Shown: piece by piece, positions 7,418 through 15,373 of the stretch
Layout of the letters: the number at the start of each line of letters is the position of its first letter
Numbering within the stretch: the first letter of the stretch is position 1
Program-made: the position numbers and the translations under genes
Source: Chloroflexota bacterium
GTDB taxonomy: Bacteria; Chloroflexota; Dormibacteria; CF-121
Assembly (NCBI GenBank): GCA_005881175.1
Contig: VBEN01000021.1
Span: forward strand, 1-35,649
Direction of reading: 5' to 3'
Length of the DNA: 35,649 nucleotides
The notes under the pieces: model-generated
Database searches by the model: none
Told to the model about the DNA's origin: nothing
What the model saw: the letters and a program-made list of their open reading frames with translations, nothing else

Positions 7418-7426
7418 GCTGTTCCA

Positions 7427-7432
7427 AGCCTA
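7427..7432 (-). promoter_or_regulatory. -10 box TAGGCT for the HTH gene
   Basis: On the minus strand TAGGCT occupies 15 to 10 bases before GTG 7417, giving a leader of about three bases. Confidence 0.4.
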
Positions 7433-7459
7433 CGCGACTCAGGTGTCGCAGTCAATGTA

Positions 7460-7489
7460 TTGCAATGCAAATCAATATATGCATAAAAT
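7460..7489 (+). promoter_or_regulatory. Promoter TTGCAA-18 bp-TAAAAT in an AT-rich patch
   Basis: A -35 box TTGCAA (7460-7465), an 18-bp spacer and a -10 box TAAAAT (7484-7489) lead directly to ATG 7495, again leaderless. An in-frame ATG at 7465 lies inside the promoter and is therefore rejected as the start. The patch is strikingly AT-rich for this genome and holds small palindromes (TTGCAATGCAA 7460-7470, TATGCATA 7478-7485, and GCGAC/GTCGC at 7434-7449) that could be operators for the divergent HTH protein. Confidence 0.65.
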
Positions 7490-7494
7490 GGCCC

Positions 7495-8811
7495 ATGGTC
7501 GATCCGGCCGAGCCCAACCTGCTGCGCGACGATTTTCCCTACACCCGAATCCCGCCGATCCGCTTCGAGCCAACCGGCGTCGCCCAGGCGCGGCCCACCG
7601 ACGTCTGGATCACGGACACGACGTTCCGCGATGGTCAGCAGGCGCGGGCCCCTTACACCGTCGACCAGATCGTTCATCTCTATGACCTGCTCGCCAAACT
7701 GGGCGGGCCGGTCATCCGGCAGACCGAGCTTTTCGCCTACACGCCGCTTGATCGCGAGGCAATCGCCGCGTGCCAGCAACGGCCCGGTCCCGAGGTCACC
7801 ACCTGGATGCGGGCCTCGCTCGATGACCTGAAGGCGGTCGTCGCCACCGGGGTGAAGGAGACGGGAATCCTGGTGTCGTCCTCCGATTACCACATCTACT
7901 TGAAGATGCATCGCACCCGACGCCAGGCGGCGGATGACTACGCCAGGGTGGTGCGCGCGGTGATCGACGCCGGCCTATTACCGCGCTGCCATCTCGAGGA
8001 CCTGACGCGTGCCGACCTCGACGGGTTCGTCGCTCCGCTGGTCGCTTCGCTGCAGGAGCTGGGACGGCAGGCCGGCGTACCGGTGAAGTTCCGGCTCTGC
8101 GACACGATGGGGTTCGGGCTGCCCTGGCCGGAAGCATCGCTGCCGCGCGGTGTGCCGCGCTTGGTGCAATTCTTCACGCGCACTCTCGGGGTCGAACCGG
8201 AGAACCTCGAATGGCATGGGCATAACGATTTTCACCGGGGCGAAGTCAACACCGTGGCCGCCTGGCTCTACGGCTGCGCGGCCGCGAACGGCTCGCTCTT
8301 CGGATTTGGCGAGCGGACCGGCAACCCGCCGCTCGAAGCGCTGGTAATCGATTACGTCGGCTTGACCGGTGATGCGAGTGGCGTCGACACGACCGCGATC
8401 ACCCGGGCGGCCGCCTTTTTCCGAGACCAGCTTGGCACGCCGCTTCCCGCAAACTACCCGTTCGCGGGCGCCGGATTCAACGTGACCAGCGCCGGGATCC
8501 ATGCCGACGGCCTCCTCAAAAACGAGGAGATCTACAACATCTTCGATACCGCGCGCATTCTCGACCGGCCTCTGGGGATCACCGTCAACGACCGTTCCGG
8601 CCTGGCGGGCATCGCCTACTGGCTGAACACGTCAGTGGGGCTGCGCGGCGCCGCGCAGGTGCGCAAGGACGACCCGCGCGTGGTCGCCATCCATCGGGAG
8701 GTGGAACGCCAATATGCCGGCGGCCGGAGCACGGGATTCTCGCCGGATGAGATGGAGGCGCTGGCCCGGTTGCATTTCGGCAACGCCCTGGCAACGAGCG
8801 CGCGCGGCTAA
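7495..8811 (+). CDS. HMGL-type acyltransferase, Re-citrate synthase or homocitrate synthase-like
   Basis: A 438-residue TIM-barrel enzyme of the isopropylmalate/homocitrate synthase superfamily. ITDTTFRDGQQAR carries the catalytic Arg and metal Asp. The metal HxH is EWHGHNDFH. LLKNEEIYNIFD and NDRSGLAGIAYW are characteristic of a subgroup found in anaerobes and Chloroflexota that includes Re-face citrate synthases (as I recall from family knowledge). The subgroup condenses acetyl-CoA with a 2-oxo acid; oxaloacetate is the likely acceptor, but 2-oxoglutarate or others are not excluded. There is no LeuA-type C-terminal regulatory domain. It has the best-formed promoter in the window and a small HTH gene transcribed divergently. 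Confidence 0.75.
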   Translation: MVDPAEPNLLRDDFPYTRIPPIRFEPTGVAQARPTDVWITDTTFRDGQQARAPYTVDQIVHLYDLLAKLGGPVIRQTELFAYTPLDREAIAACQQRPGPEVTTWMRASLDDLKAVVATGVKETGILVSSSDYHIYLKMHRTRRQAADDYARVVRAVIDAGLLPRCHLEDLTRADLDGFVAPLVASLQELGRQAGVPVKFRLCDTMGFGLPWPEASLPRGVPRLVQFFTRTLGVEPENLEWHGHNDFHRGEVNTVAAWLYGCAAANGSLFGFGERTGNPPLEALVIDYVGLTGDASGVDTTAITRAAAFFRDQLGTPLPANYPFAGAGFNVTSAGIHADGLLKNEEIYNIFDTARILDRPLGITVNDRSGLAGIAYWLNTSVGLRGAAQVRKDDPRVVAIHREVERQYAGGRSTGFSPDEMEALARLHFGNALATSARG

Positions 8812-8857
8812 CAAGTTGACCTGATCGCCGGAGTTGATGCTGTGAGGCATCCCGGCG

Positions 8858-10612
8858 ATGAACCACGAGATCGACCCAATCCCGGCGCAGGTTCCGCAAC
8901 CTCCCGACAACCTGGGAGACAGCGCGCCCGACCCAGGCCTGCCAGCGGCCCCGCCCACGCGCACATGGTGGGCTCGCCATCGCCGCCTCCTGATTCCGGC
9001 CGCGGGGCTGGCGGTGGTTGGCGCCGCCGCGGCCGCTGCCCTGGTCCTCGTCCTTACGCCAAGGACGTCCGTCGAGAAGATGGTGCCCGCTACCGTCGAC
9101 GTGTACGCGGTGGCCAACCTCGACCCGTCCGTCTCTCAGAAGATGAACCTGCTCCGCGCCGTGCACCGCTTCCCCGATACCAGCACCGACCAGAAGTTGG
9201 CGGACCAGCTCGACAAAGCGCTCAAAGATAGCGGTATTACGTTCACCGGTGATATCCAGCCCTGGCTGGGCGCCCAGGTTGCGGTGGCCGCCCGGATTCC
9301 ACAGGGGAATGCCGATCCTCCGGTGGCGCTCTTCGCCGTCTCGAGGGACGATGCGAAGGCCGGGGCCACTCTGACCAAGCTCCGCGGCGGCTCGCAGGGC
9401 AAGAAATACCTCTGGCACGATACGACCTACGGCGGCCTCACGATTACAGTCGGCGCGCCGTCGACATCGACGAAGCCAACCTCGGGCAGTCTTAAGGCGG
9501 GCGCGTATGCGATCGTCGACCATGTCGTCGTCATCGCGAGCTCGGAGGCCTTGATCCACGAGATCATCGACGCTGACCAGGGTCGATCAGCCCGCCTGGT
9601 TGACTCGGCTGATTACAAGGCGACTCTCGCCAAGCTTCCGTCGGATCGGCTGGCCCTGGTCTACGTCAACGGTAAGTCGATCCTCTCCAATCTGAAGTCT
9701 CAGCTCACCACTCCGCTGGCGGCCAGCCTGGCCGGGATCAAGGGGTTTGGCGATGCGGAGGCTTTCCAGGGCGCGGCGTTGGCGCTCTCGGCGCGGCAGG
9801 ATGGGATCGTGGCTGATGCGGCCGTCCGGTTCGATGCCGGCAAACTGAGCGCGTCCACCCGCGACGCCATGACGCACGCGGGTCATGCCGGGTCGGTCAT
9901 CGGCTGGATTCCCAGTTCCAGTGATGGCTTCTTCGCGTTTGCCAACGTCAACCGCACCATTCAATCGGCATTGGATCAGGCGGGTCCCGATCCCTCGGTC
10001 CGCAGGGCCACCGATAGCGCTGGCTTGACCGGGCCACAGGGCATCCTGCAGCACCTCACCGGTGATTTCGCCGTGGAAGCCGAGCTGGATCGCTCGTTCT
10101 TTCCGACCGGGGCCGTGATGCTTGGTACGGACGACGCCACGCATATGCGCAGCTTTTTCAGTGGGATTCTGGGCCTGGCCGCAGGCGGGCAAGTCGGCCG
10201 GTCCACCACCTCGACCTATCGCGGGGTCACGATCACCACGATGGCGATTCCCGGAATCGGCACCCAGGATCATTTCCTGCCGGCGTTTGCGGTCCTCGAT
10301 GGGATGGGAATCCTGGCGTCGACTCCCACCGAGCTCAAGGCGATCATCGACGCGCACAAGGACCACACCGCCATCACCAGGGACGCCACCTACGGAGCAG
10401 CAGCGACGGCATCGCTCCCCAATCCGGCATCCGTCTTCTACCTCGATCTCGCGAAGATCGTCAAAGCGATCGAGACTGCCCCGGCCGGAAGCGCGGTCCA
10501 GGGCCTCCATCTCAAGGCGACCGGCAACCTCACGCCGCTGCGGGCCTTCATGCTGACATCCGACAGCAGCCCGGACGGGGTCGTTGAGCGATTCGTCGTG
10601 ATCGTGCAGTAG
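8858..10612 (+). CDS. DUF3352-family membrane-anchored protein
   Basis: A 584-residue protein. Residues 1-36 are Pro/Asp-rich and cytoplasmic. One transmembrane helix (about 45-67, LLIPAAGLAVVGAAAAAALV) follows a basic WWARHRR. The rest is extracytoplasmic. It begins with MVPATVDVYAVANLDPS, the hallmark opening of DUF3352 domains, and contains two DUF3352-like halves (FQGAALALSARQDGIVADAAV, then VFYLDLAKIVKAI) typical of the family. Function unknown. The protein is of usual length for the family. No clear -10 box or Shine-Dalgarno was found before ATG 8858. A possible minor role in envelope integrity is speculation. Confidence 0.8.
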   Translation: MNHEIDPIPAQVPQPPDNLGDSAPDPGLPAAPPTRTWWARHRRLLIPAAGLAVVGAAAAAALVLVLTPRTSVEKMVPATVDVYAVANLDPSVSQKMNLLRAVHRFPDTSTDQKLADQLDKALKDSGITFTGDIQPWLGAQVAVAARIPQGNADPPVALFAVSRDDAKAGATLTKLRGGSQGKKYLWHDTTYGGLTITVGAPSTSTKPTSGSLKAGAYAIVDHVVVIASSEALIHEIIDADQGRSARLVDSADYKATLAKLPSDRLALVYVNGKSILSNLKSQLTTPLAASLAGIKGFGDAEAFQGAALALSARQDGIVADAAVRFDAGKLSASTRDAMTHAGHAGSVIGWIPSSSDGFFAFANVNRTIQSALDQAGPDPSVRRATDSAGLTGPQGILQHLTGDFAVEAELDRSFFPTGAVMLGTDDATHMRSFFSGILGLAAGGQVGRSTTSTYRGVTITTMAIPGIGTQDHFLPAFAVLDGMGILASTPTELKAIIDAHKDHTAITRDATYGAAATASLPNPASVFYLDLAKIVKAIETAPAGSAVQGLHLKATGNLTPLRAFMLTSDSSPDGVVERFVVIVQ

Positions 10613-10625
10613 ACCGGCGGTCTCG

Positions 10626-11294
10626 ATGTCTGATAGGCTGGTGACTGACGTGTCAGTCAGTAGCCGCCCGATCACGGAATCTCCCCTCACCGAGCGCCAG
10701 TGGGTTCGACGCGGCGAGCTGCTGGAGGCGGCCCGCCGGGTCTTCGAGCGTGACGGCTACCACGCCGCCACCGTTAGTTCGATCGTGCAGCTGGCCGGCC
10801 TTTCCCAGGGGGCGTTCTACCTCTACTTCGGCGACAAGAAGGCGGTGTTCGCCGCCCTCCAGGAGGAGATGGCCACGCTGCTGCGGCGCCGCATCTACTG
10901 GGCGACCCGGGACGAGTCGGACCCGGCCCGGCGACTCGAGGCCGGGCTCAACGCCTATTTCGAGTTCTATGACGAATACCGGAACTGGATGAGACGGCTG
11001 ACGGTCGAGGGGCTGGGCATCGATGAGAGCTTCGAGGCCCGCCAGGTGCAGCTCTACGAGACGCTGGCCGGTGGGTTTGCCCCAACGCTGGGGGAGCTCG
11101 GTGTCCGAGTCCCGGCGGTCGCCGCCGCGGCGTTGATCGGCATGGCCGCCCAGGTCGCCTACTGGAAGCACTACCAGAGCCAGGACGGCTCGTCAATCAC
11201 CGCCGCCACCCTCGCGCGGGCATGCGCCAGCCTGTTTCTCCATGGCGCGGCATCGATCCAAGCATCACAACCAGAAGGAGACGCCAATGCCTGA
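10626..11294 (+). CDS. TetR-family transcriptional regulator
   Basis: Up to 222 residues. The N-terminal DNA-binding domain is clear: RRGELLEAARRVFERDGYHA, TVSSIVQLAGLSQGAFYLYF (the recognition helix region) and GDKKAVFAAL. The C-terminal ligand domain is helical and of normal size. The start is uncertain: ATG 10626 is first, but GTG codons at 10641 and 10650 are in frame and lie within or beside the palindrome. The gene heads the acyl-CoA operon and overlaps the SCP2 gene by 8 bp. By analogy with TetR regulators of fatty-acid and branched-chain acyl-CoA genes it is probably a repressor released by an acyl-CoA (inference). Confidence 0.9.
   Translation: MSDRLVTDVSVSSRPITESPLTERQWVRRGELLEAARRVFERDGYHAATVSSIVQLAGLSQGAFYLYFGDKKAVFAALQEEMATLLRRRIYWATRDESDPARRLEAGLNAYFEFYDEYRNWMRRLTVEGLGIDESFEARQVQLYETLAGGFAPTLGELGVRVPAVAAAALIGMAAQVAYWKHYQSQDGSSITAATLARACASLFLHGAASIQASQPEGDANA
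10642..10659. promoter_or_regulatory. Perfect 18-bp palindrome, probable TetR operator
   Basis: TGACTGAC (10642-10649), spacer GT, then GTCAGTCA (10652-10659) form a perfect inverted repeat. Symmetry and length fit a TetR dimer site. It overlaps the first codons of the regulator gene, with TAGGCT (10634-10639) as a candidate -10 box just upstream, so binding would block transcription start and the whole operon. Confidence 0.65.
11273..11280 (+). promoter_or_regulatory. Ribosome binding site for the SCP2 gene
   Basis: AGAAGGAG ends six bases before ATG 11287, and lies inside the end of the TetR gene. It rules out the longer in-frame start at 11242. Confidence 0.75.
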
Positions 11295-11601
11295 AGCCAA
11301 AGAAGTTTTTTCGGAAATCGAAAACCGGATCAAGTCCAAGCCCGAAAAGACCGCCGGACTCAACGCCACATACCAGTTCGATCTGACCGGCGAGTCCTGG
11401 ACGTTGAAGATCGCCGATGGCGCGGCGACCGTATCCCCAGGCGCGGCGCAGAGCCCGAACACGACGTTGATCGCGTCGACCGACGACTGGATGAATATCG
11501 CCACCGGCAAGCTCAACCCGGTGCAGGCCTTCATGCAGCAAAAGCTCAAGGTGAAGGGCGATATGGGGCTGGCCATGAAGCTCCAGGGACTGTTGGCATA
11601 G
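11287..11601 (+). CDS. SCP2 sterol-carrier domain protein
   Basis: A 104-residue single SCP2 domain. Visible features are an amphipathic N-terminal helix (AKEVFSEIENRIKSKPEKTAG), the strand YQFDLTGESWTLKIADG, the NTTLIASTDDWMNIATGKLNPVQAFMQQKLKVKGDM core (split here by Gly/Lys turns) and a short C-terminal helix. The D-W-x-x-[IL]-x-x-G-x-L-x-P segment is the family hallmark. SCP2 domains bind fatty acyl-CoAs or other lipids in a hydrophobic tunnel. Position as the first structural gene of the operon suggests it delivers acyl-CoA substrate to the downstream enzymes. Confidence 0.88.
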   Translation: MPEAKEVFSEIENRIKSKPEKTAGLNATYQFDLTGESWTLKIADGAATVSPGAAQSPNTTLIASTDDWMNIATGKLNPVQAFMQQKLKVKGDMGLAMKLQGLLA

Positions 11602-12002
11602 TGACCGATCCACGCTGGGTCGGGCGCAGCTACGAGACGAAGCCGTTTGCGGTGACGGAGCAATCGATCCGGGACTACATGGCTGCGGTCGGCGATCTCG
11701 CCGAGGATGGCGAGCTGATCGCGCCGCCCACCTACGCGATGGTGTATGGCTTCGACGCCTACTGGCAGCTCTGGACCGACCAGGAGGTGGCGCTCGACGT
11801 CGCCCACCTGGTCCATGGCGAGCAACGCTTCAGCTTCCAGCGGCCGGTGCGGCCGGGTGATCGTCTCCGCACCACCGGGCGCCTGACCGCCATCAACACC
11901 CGTGGCGACATGGAACTGGTCACCTTTGAATTGACCGCGAGGGATGAGAAGGACCGTCCGGTCTCGGATGCGACGGCCCTCTTCATCATTCGCAAGGCAT
12001 GA
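11601..12002 (+). CDS. MaoC-like hydratase subunit, N-terminal FAS1-dehydratase type
   Basis: A 133-residue hot-dog-fold protein starting at GTG 11601, whose G is the last base of the SCP2 stop codon. VTEQSIRDYMAAVGDL is the N-terminal helix, APPTYAMVYGFDAYW the central hot-dog helix region, and LVHGEQRFSFQRPVRPGDRLRTTGRL the following sheet, matching the non-catalytic or structural half of heterodimeric hydratases such as mycobacterial HadA/HadC. It lacks the D-x-N-x-x-H catalytic segment seen in the next gene, so the two probably form one enzyme. The downstream gene overlaps by 4 bp. Confidence 0.85.
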   Translation: MTDPRWVGRSYETKPFAVTEQSIRDYMAAVGDLAEDGELIAPPTYAMVYGFDAYWQLWTDQEVALDVAHLVHGEQRFSFQRPVRPGDRLRTTGRLTAINTRGDMELVTFELTARDEKDRPVSDATALFIIRKA

Positions 12003-12451
12003 AGACGATGACCGCCCAGGATTTCGAAAGCATCAACAGCGGTCAAGACCTGCCGTCTTTGACCAAGAAGGTCACGGTCGAGCAGATCCGGCAGTACGCC
12101 GAGGCCTCCGGTGATCGCAATCCGATCCACCTCGACGAGACATTCGCTCGCTCGGCGGGCTTGCCGGGGGTGATCGCGCATGGGATGCTCACCATGGCCT
12201 TTGCCAACCAGATGGTGACCGACTGGCTCGGCGACCGTTCGCGGCTCAAGCGTCTCCAGGGACGCTTCGCCGGGATGGTTCTGCCGGGCGACGAGATCAC
12301 CTGCACCGGGACCGTGGCGTCCAAGGACGAACAAGCGCGACGCGTGATGATCAACCTCGTCGTGACGAACCAGCGCGGCGAGAAAGTACTGAACAAAGGT
12401 GTGGCCGAGGCAGAATTCCCGGCACAAAGGAGCGATATCCATGCCACTTGA
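11999..12451 (+). CDS. MaoC-like (R)-specific enoyl-CoA hydratase, catalytic subunit
   Basis: A 150-residue hot-dog-fold hydratase. ASGDRNPIHLDETFA contains the hydratase-2 motif, with D39, N41 and H44 as the catalytic positions, and GLPGVIAHGMLTMAF continues the motif. The enzyme hydrates trans-2-enoyl-CoA to (R)-3-hydroxyacyl-CoA. The ATGA junction with the preceding gene (11999-12002) suggests coupled translation of a heterodimer like HadAB. The C-terminus overlaps the acyl-CoA dehydrogenase gene by 11 bp. Confidence 0.9.
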   Translation: MKTMTAQDFESINSGQDLPSLTKKVTVEQIRQYAEASGDRNPIHLDETFARSAGLPGVIAHGMLTMAFANQMVTDWLGDRSRLKRLQGRFAGMVLPGDEITCTGTVASKDEQARRVMINLVVTNQRGEKVLNKGVAEAEFPAQRSDIHAT

Positions 12452-13667
12452 TTTCACCCTGACCCCTGAGCAAGAAGACATCAAGGGGCTGGCCCACGAA
12501 TTCGCCGAGAAAGAGATCCGTCCGGTGGCTGCCCACTACGACGAGACCGAAGAGTTTCCCTGGCCGGTCCTCAAGAAGGCCCACGAGGTGGGCCTGACGC
12601 CGGTATCCGTGATGCCCGAAGCCTACGGCGGCGGCGGCCTCGACATCATCTCCAACATGCTGATCGCCGAAGAGCTGCACTGGGGATGCGCCGGGATCGC
12701 CGTGGCCATCACGGGGACCGGGCTGGCGGCGGCGGCGGTGCTGGCGATGGGTAATGAAGCCCAGAAGCGGCGCTGGATTGGCGACTTCTGTAATGCCAAG
12801 ACGCCCGTCGTCGGCGCCATGGGACTAACCGAACCGGGGACGGGGTCCGACGCGATGGCGATTGCCACGACGGCAAAGAAAGTTGATGGTGGTTACCTGA
12901 TCAACGGGGCCAAACAGTTCATCACCAACGGCGGGATCGCCGACCTGCACGTGATCTTTGCCAACACTGATCCCAGCGCGGGCGCCGCCGGGATCGCGGC
13001 GTTCGTGGTCGAGAAAGGCAATCCGGGCCTCACCATGGGTCGCAAGGAAAAGAAGTTGGGGGTGCGCGCCTCGCATACGGCGCAGGTGATCCTGCAGGAC
13101 TGCTTCGTTCCCACCGAGAATCGGCTCGGCGGCGAGCCGGGTGATCCCGACGCAGGGCCGGGTGCGCTTGGGGCGCTGCTGATGCTGGAGCATTCACGGC
13201 CTGCCGTGGCCGCCGGGTCGATCGGCATCGCGCGTGCGGCCTACGAGTTTGCTCTCGACTACGCGCAGCAGCGAGTCGCCTTCGGCAAACCAATCATCAA
13301 GCACGAGGGCATCGGCTTCAAGCTGGCTGAGATGGCGATCAACATCGATGCGGCTCGCCTGCTCACCTGGCGTGCCGGCTGGATGGCGCAGAATGACATG
13401 CTCTTTACCCGGGCCGAGGGGAGCATGGCCAAGGCTTTTGCCGCCGACATGGCGATGCAGGTCACCCTCGACGCGGTGCAGGTGTTAGGCGGCTACGGCT
13501 ACATCCGCGAGTACCCGGTCGAGAAGTGGATGCGCGACGCGAAGATTTACCAGATCTGGGAAGGCACGTCCGAAATCCAGCGGCTGGTGATCTCGCGGGC
13601 GATTTCCGGCGACCGGCGCCCGCTAACCCGCGAACAACCCAAGCCGCAGATTCGGAAGGCGAGTTAG
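12441..13667 (+). CDS. Acyl-CoA dehydrogenase
   Basis: About 408 residues, the usual length. It oxidises acyl-CoA to trans-2-enoyl-CoA with FAD and passes electrons to ETF. Domain order is normal: N-terminal helical domain, beta domain with AMGLTEPGTGSDAMA (flavin contact) and AKQFITNGG, then the C-terminal helical domain with RVAFGKPI and VQVLGGYGYIREYPVEKWMRD. The catalytic base is Glu374 in YQIWEGTSEIQR, the position used by short and medium-chain enzymes. AAAGGAG at 12426-12432 fixes ATG 12441; the longer in-frame start at 12399 lies in the hydratase gene. Chain-length preference cannot be read from sequence. Confidence 0.93.
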   Translation: MPLDFTLTPEQEDIKGLAHEFAEKEIRPVAAHYDETEEFPWPVLKKAHEVGLTPVSVMPEAYGGGGLDIISNMLIAEELHWGCAGIAVAITGTGLAAAAVLAMGNEAQKRRWIGDFCNAKTPVVGAMGLTEPGTGSDAMAIATTAKKVDGGYLINGAKQFITNGGIADLHVIFANTDPSAGAAGIAAFVVEKGNPGLTMGRKEKKLGVRASHTAQVILQDCFVPTENRLGGEPGDPDAGPGALGALLMLEHSRPAVAAGSIGIARAAYEFALDYAQQRVAFGKPIIKHEGIGFKLAEMAINIDAARLLTWRAGWMAQNDMLFTRAEGSMAKAFAADMAMQVTLDAVQVLGGYGYIREYPVEKWMRDAKIYQIWEGTSEIQRLVISRAISGDRRPLTREQPKPQIRKAS

Positions 13668-13669
13668 CC

Positions 13670-14503
13670 ATGATCGACCTGACGGGGAAGGTTGCCCTGG
13701 TGACGGGCGGGTCCCGGGGGTTGGGCCGCGCCGACTGCCTGGCGCTGGCCCGCGCCGGCGCTGACGTGGTGGTCACGGACATCTTGATTGAGAGCGATCC
13801 GGAACTGGCGAAGACCGCGGAGGCCTCGCAAAGCCCCCTTTCGCAACTGATGGCGTCGCAAAAGACGGTCTTCTCCGAGAAGACCTCGAGCGACATACGC
13901 GAGATGGGCCGCCGCTCCGTGGCGCTGAAGATGGACGTCACGAACCGTGAACAGGTCAAGTCCGTGATCGACCAGGTCGTCAAGGAGTTCGGCAGCCTCG
14001 ACATCCTCGTCAATAACGCCGGGACGCTCGACCACATGGCATCGGTCGAGAACCAGGTGGACAACCTGTGGGACCGCGACCTCAAGGTCAACCTCACCGG
14101 AGCCTATAACTGCTCGAAGGCAGTGTGGCCGCACATGAAGACCCGCAATTGGGGGCGCATCATCATGATGTCCTCGATTGCCGGTCAGTTGGGTGGCTTT
14201 GGCCAGGCGAGCTACGCGACGACGAAAGCGGGCCTGGTCGGCCTGGCCCGGACGCTGGCGCTGGAAGGCGCCCGCTACAACATCACTTGCAACGCCATCG
14301 TCCCCGGCGTGATCGCGACCGAGGCCTTCAACATGGGGCGTCCGGATATGAATGAGCGGATGATCAAGAGGATTGCGATGCGCCGGCCGGGCGAGCCTGA
14401 CGACATCGCCAATGCGATAACGTTTCTGTGCTCCCCCGCCGCGGGATACATCACGGGCGTTGCGCTGCCGGTGACCGGCGGCATGGACCTCTTCACTTTC
14501 TAA
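13670..14503 (+). CDS. SDR-family oxidoreductase, probable (R)-3-hydroxyacyl-CoA dehydrogenase
   Basis: A 277-residue short-chain dehydrogenase. The cofactor motif is TGGSRGLGR (residues 12-20), NNAG is at 115-118, and the catalytic residues are a Ser in MMSSIAG, Tyr182 and Lys186 (YATTK). After strand 2 there is an unusually long insertion (about residues 41-78, rich in Ser/Gln/Lys) before the KMDVT strand. An acidic Asp37 after strand 2 suggests NAD+ preference. Within this operon, the natural job is oxidation of the (R)-3-hydroxyacyl-CoA made by the MaoC pair. It starts 2 bp after the dehydrogenase stop; GGAAGG at 13654-13659 may serve as ribosome binding site. Confidence 0.85.
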   Translation: MIDLTGKVALVTGGSRGLGRADCLALARAGADVVVTDILIESDPELAKTAEASQSPLSQLMASQKTVFSEKTSSDIREMGRRSVALKMDVTNREQVKSVIDQVVKEFGSLDILVNNAGTLDHMASVENQVDNLWDRDLKVNLTGAYNCSKAVWPHMKTRNWGRIIMMSSIAGQLGGFGQASYATTKAGLVGLARTLALEGARYNITCNAIVPGVIATEAFNMGRPDMNERMIKRIAMRRPGEPDDIANAITFLCSPAAGYITGVALPVTGGMDLFTF

Positions 14504-15309
14504 TGCCATTCCTCGAGGTCGTGACCAGCGACTTTGTGACCACCATCCGGATGAACCGGCCCCCGGTCAACGCGCTCGTCCCGGAGCTACAGGAGGAACT
14601 CGTCGAGACGCTGCGGCGGTTGAAGGAGGACAACGCTTCTCGCGTGGTCGTCCTGACCAGCGCGATCGATCGCTATTTCATGGCCGGTGCGGATATCAAG
14701 GCCATGGGCGGAGAAGGCGGTTTCGACCGCGAGAACCCGGCGACGCTGGAACGGGTGGCGCAGATGTCGCGCCGCAGCCAGGCGGCCTTCACCGAAATCG
14801 AACATTTCTCCAAGCCGCTGATCGCGGCCATCAACGGCCATGCGCTGGGCGGCGGCTGCGAGCTGGCGCTTGCCTGCGACTACCGGCTGATGATCGATGA
14901 CGGCCGCTCGACGATCGGGCAGACGGAAGCCAACCTGGGGCTGATCCCGGGCGCCGGCGGGACGCAGCGGCTGCCCCGCCTGGTCGGGCGCGGCCGGGCC
15001 ACGGAGCTGATCTTCGAGTCGATCCGGCTCAAGGCGCCCGAGGCCGCGGGCATCGGCCTGATCACGACGTCGCTTGCGGCCGAAGGATTTCAGGAGGCGG
15101 TCCTTACGCGGGCTCGCCGGCTTGCCAGGGCGGCGCCGATCGCCTTGCGCTTGGCGAAGGAGGCGCTGCTGGCGGGCCTGGAACGCTCCCCGGGCAAAGG
15201 GTACGAGGTCGAAGCCGAAAACTTCGGCCGGGCGGCGATGACCGAGGATGCGATGCTGGGAATCATGTCCTTTGTCAGCAAACAGCAACCAGACTTCAAA
15301 GGAAAGTAA
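14503..15309 (+). CDS. Enoyl-CoA hydratase/isomerase (crotonase family)
   Basis: A 268-residue crotonase-fold enzyme. The oxyanion-hole segments are AGADIKAMGG (residues 61-70) and ALGGGCELA (114-122). Both crotonase catalytic glutamates are present: E120 in GGGCELA and E142 in GQTEANLGLIPGAGGTQRL. It should therefore act as an (S)-specific hydratase. This is notable because the operon already has an (R)-specific MaoC pair, so either two stereochemical routes or an epimerase-like pair is encoded. Its ATG shares one base with the preceding TAA. It is the last gene of the operon. Confidence 0.9.
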   Translation: MPFLEVVTSDFVTTIRMNRPPVNALVPELQEELVETLRRLKEDNASRVVVLTSAIDRYFMAGADIKAMGGEGGFDRENPATLERVAQMSRRSQAAFTEIEHFSKPLIAAINGHALGGGCELALACDYRLMIDDGRSTIGQTEANLGLIPGAGGTQRLPRLVGRGRATELIFESIRLKAPEAAGIGLITTSLAAEGFQEAVLTRARRLARAAPIALRLAKEALLAGLERSPGKGYEVEAENFGRAAMTEDAMLGIMSFVSKQQPDFKGK

Positions 15310-15331
15310 AGAAACTCTCTCGCCAGTAAGT

Positions 15332-15373
15332 GGGTCGAGGCACCGGCGTTCTAACGGGCAGGAATCTCGACCC
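15332..15373 (+). promoter_or_regulatory. Stem-loop before small secreted protein gene
   Basis: GGGTCGAG (15332-15339) and CTCGACCC (15366-15373) form a perfect 8-bp stem with a 26-base loop. The stem abuts the Shine-Dalgarno GGGAGGG (15376-15382) and a T-run (15383-15387). It could be the terminator of the acyl-CoA operon or a leader structure that affects access to the ribosome binding site. Confidence 0.4.

Noticed and set aside
7465-7494. Start of the citrate-synthase-like gene at ATG 7465
   Set aside because: These bases form the -35 to -10 promoter region and code an atypical N-terminus; ATG 7495 fits better.
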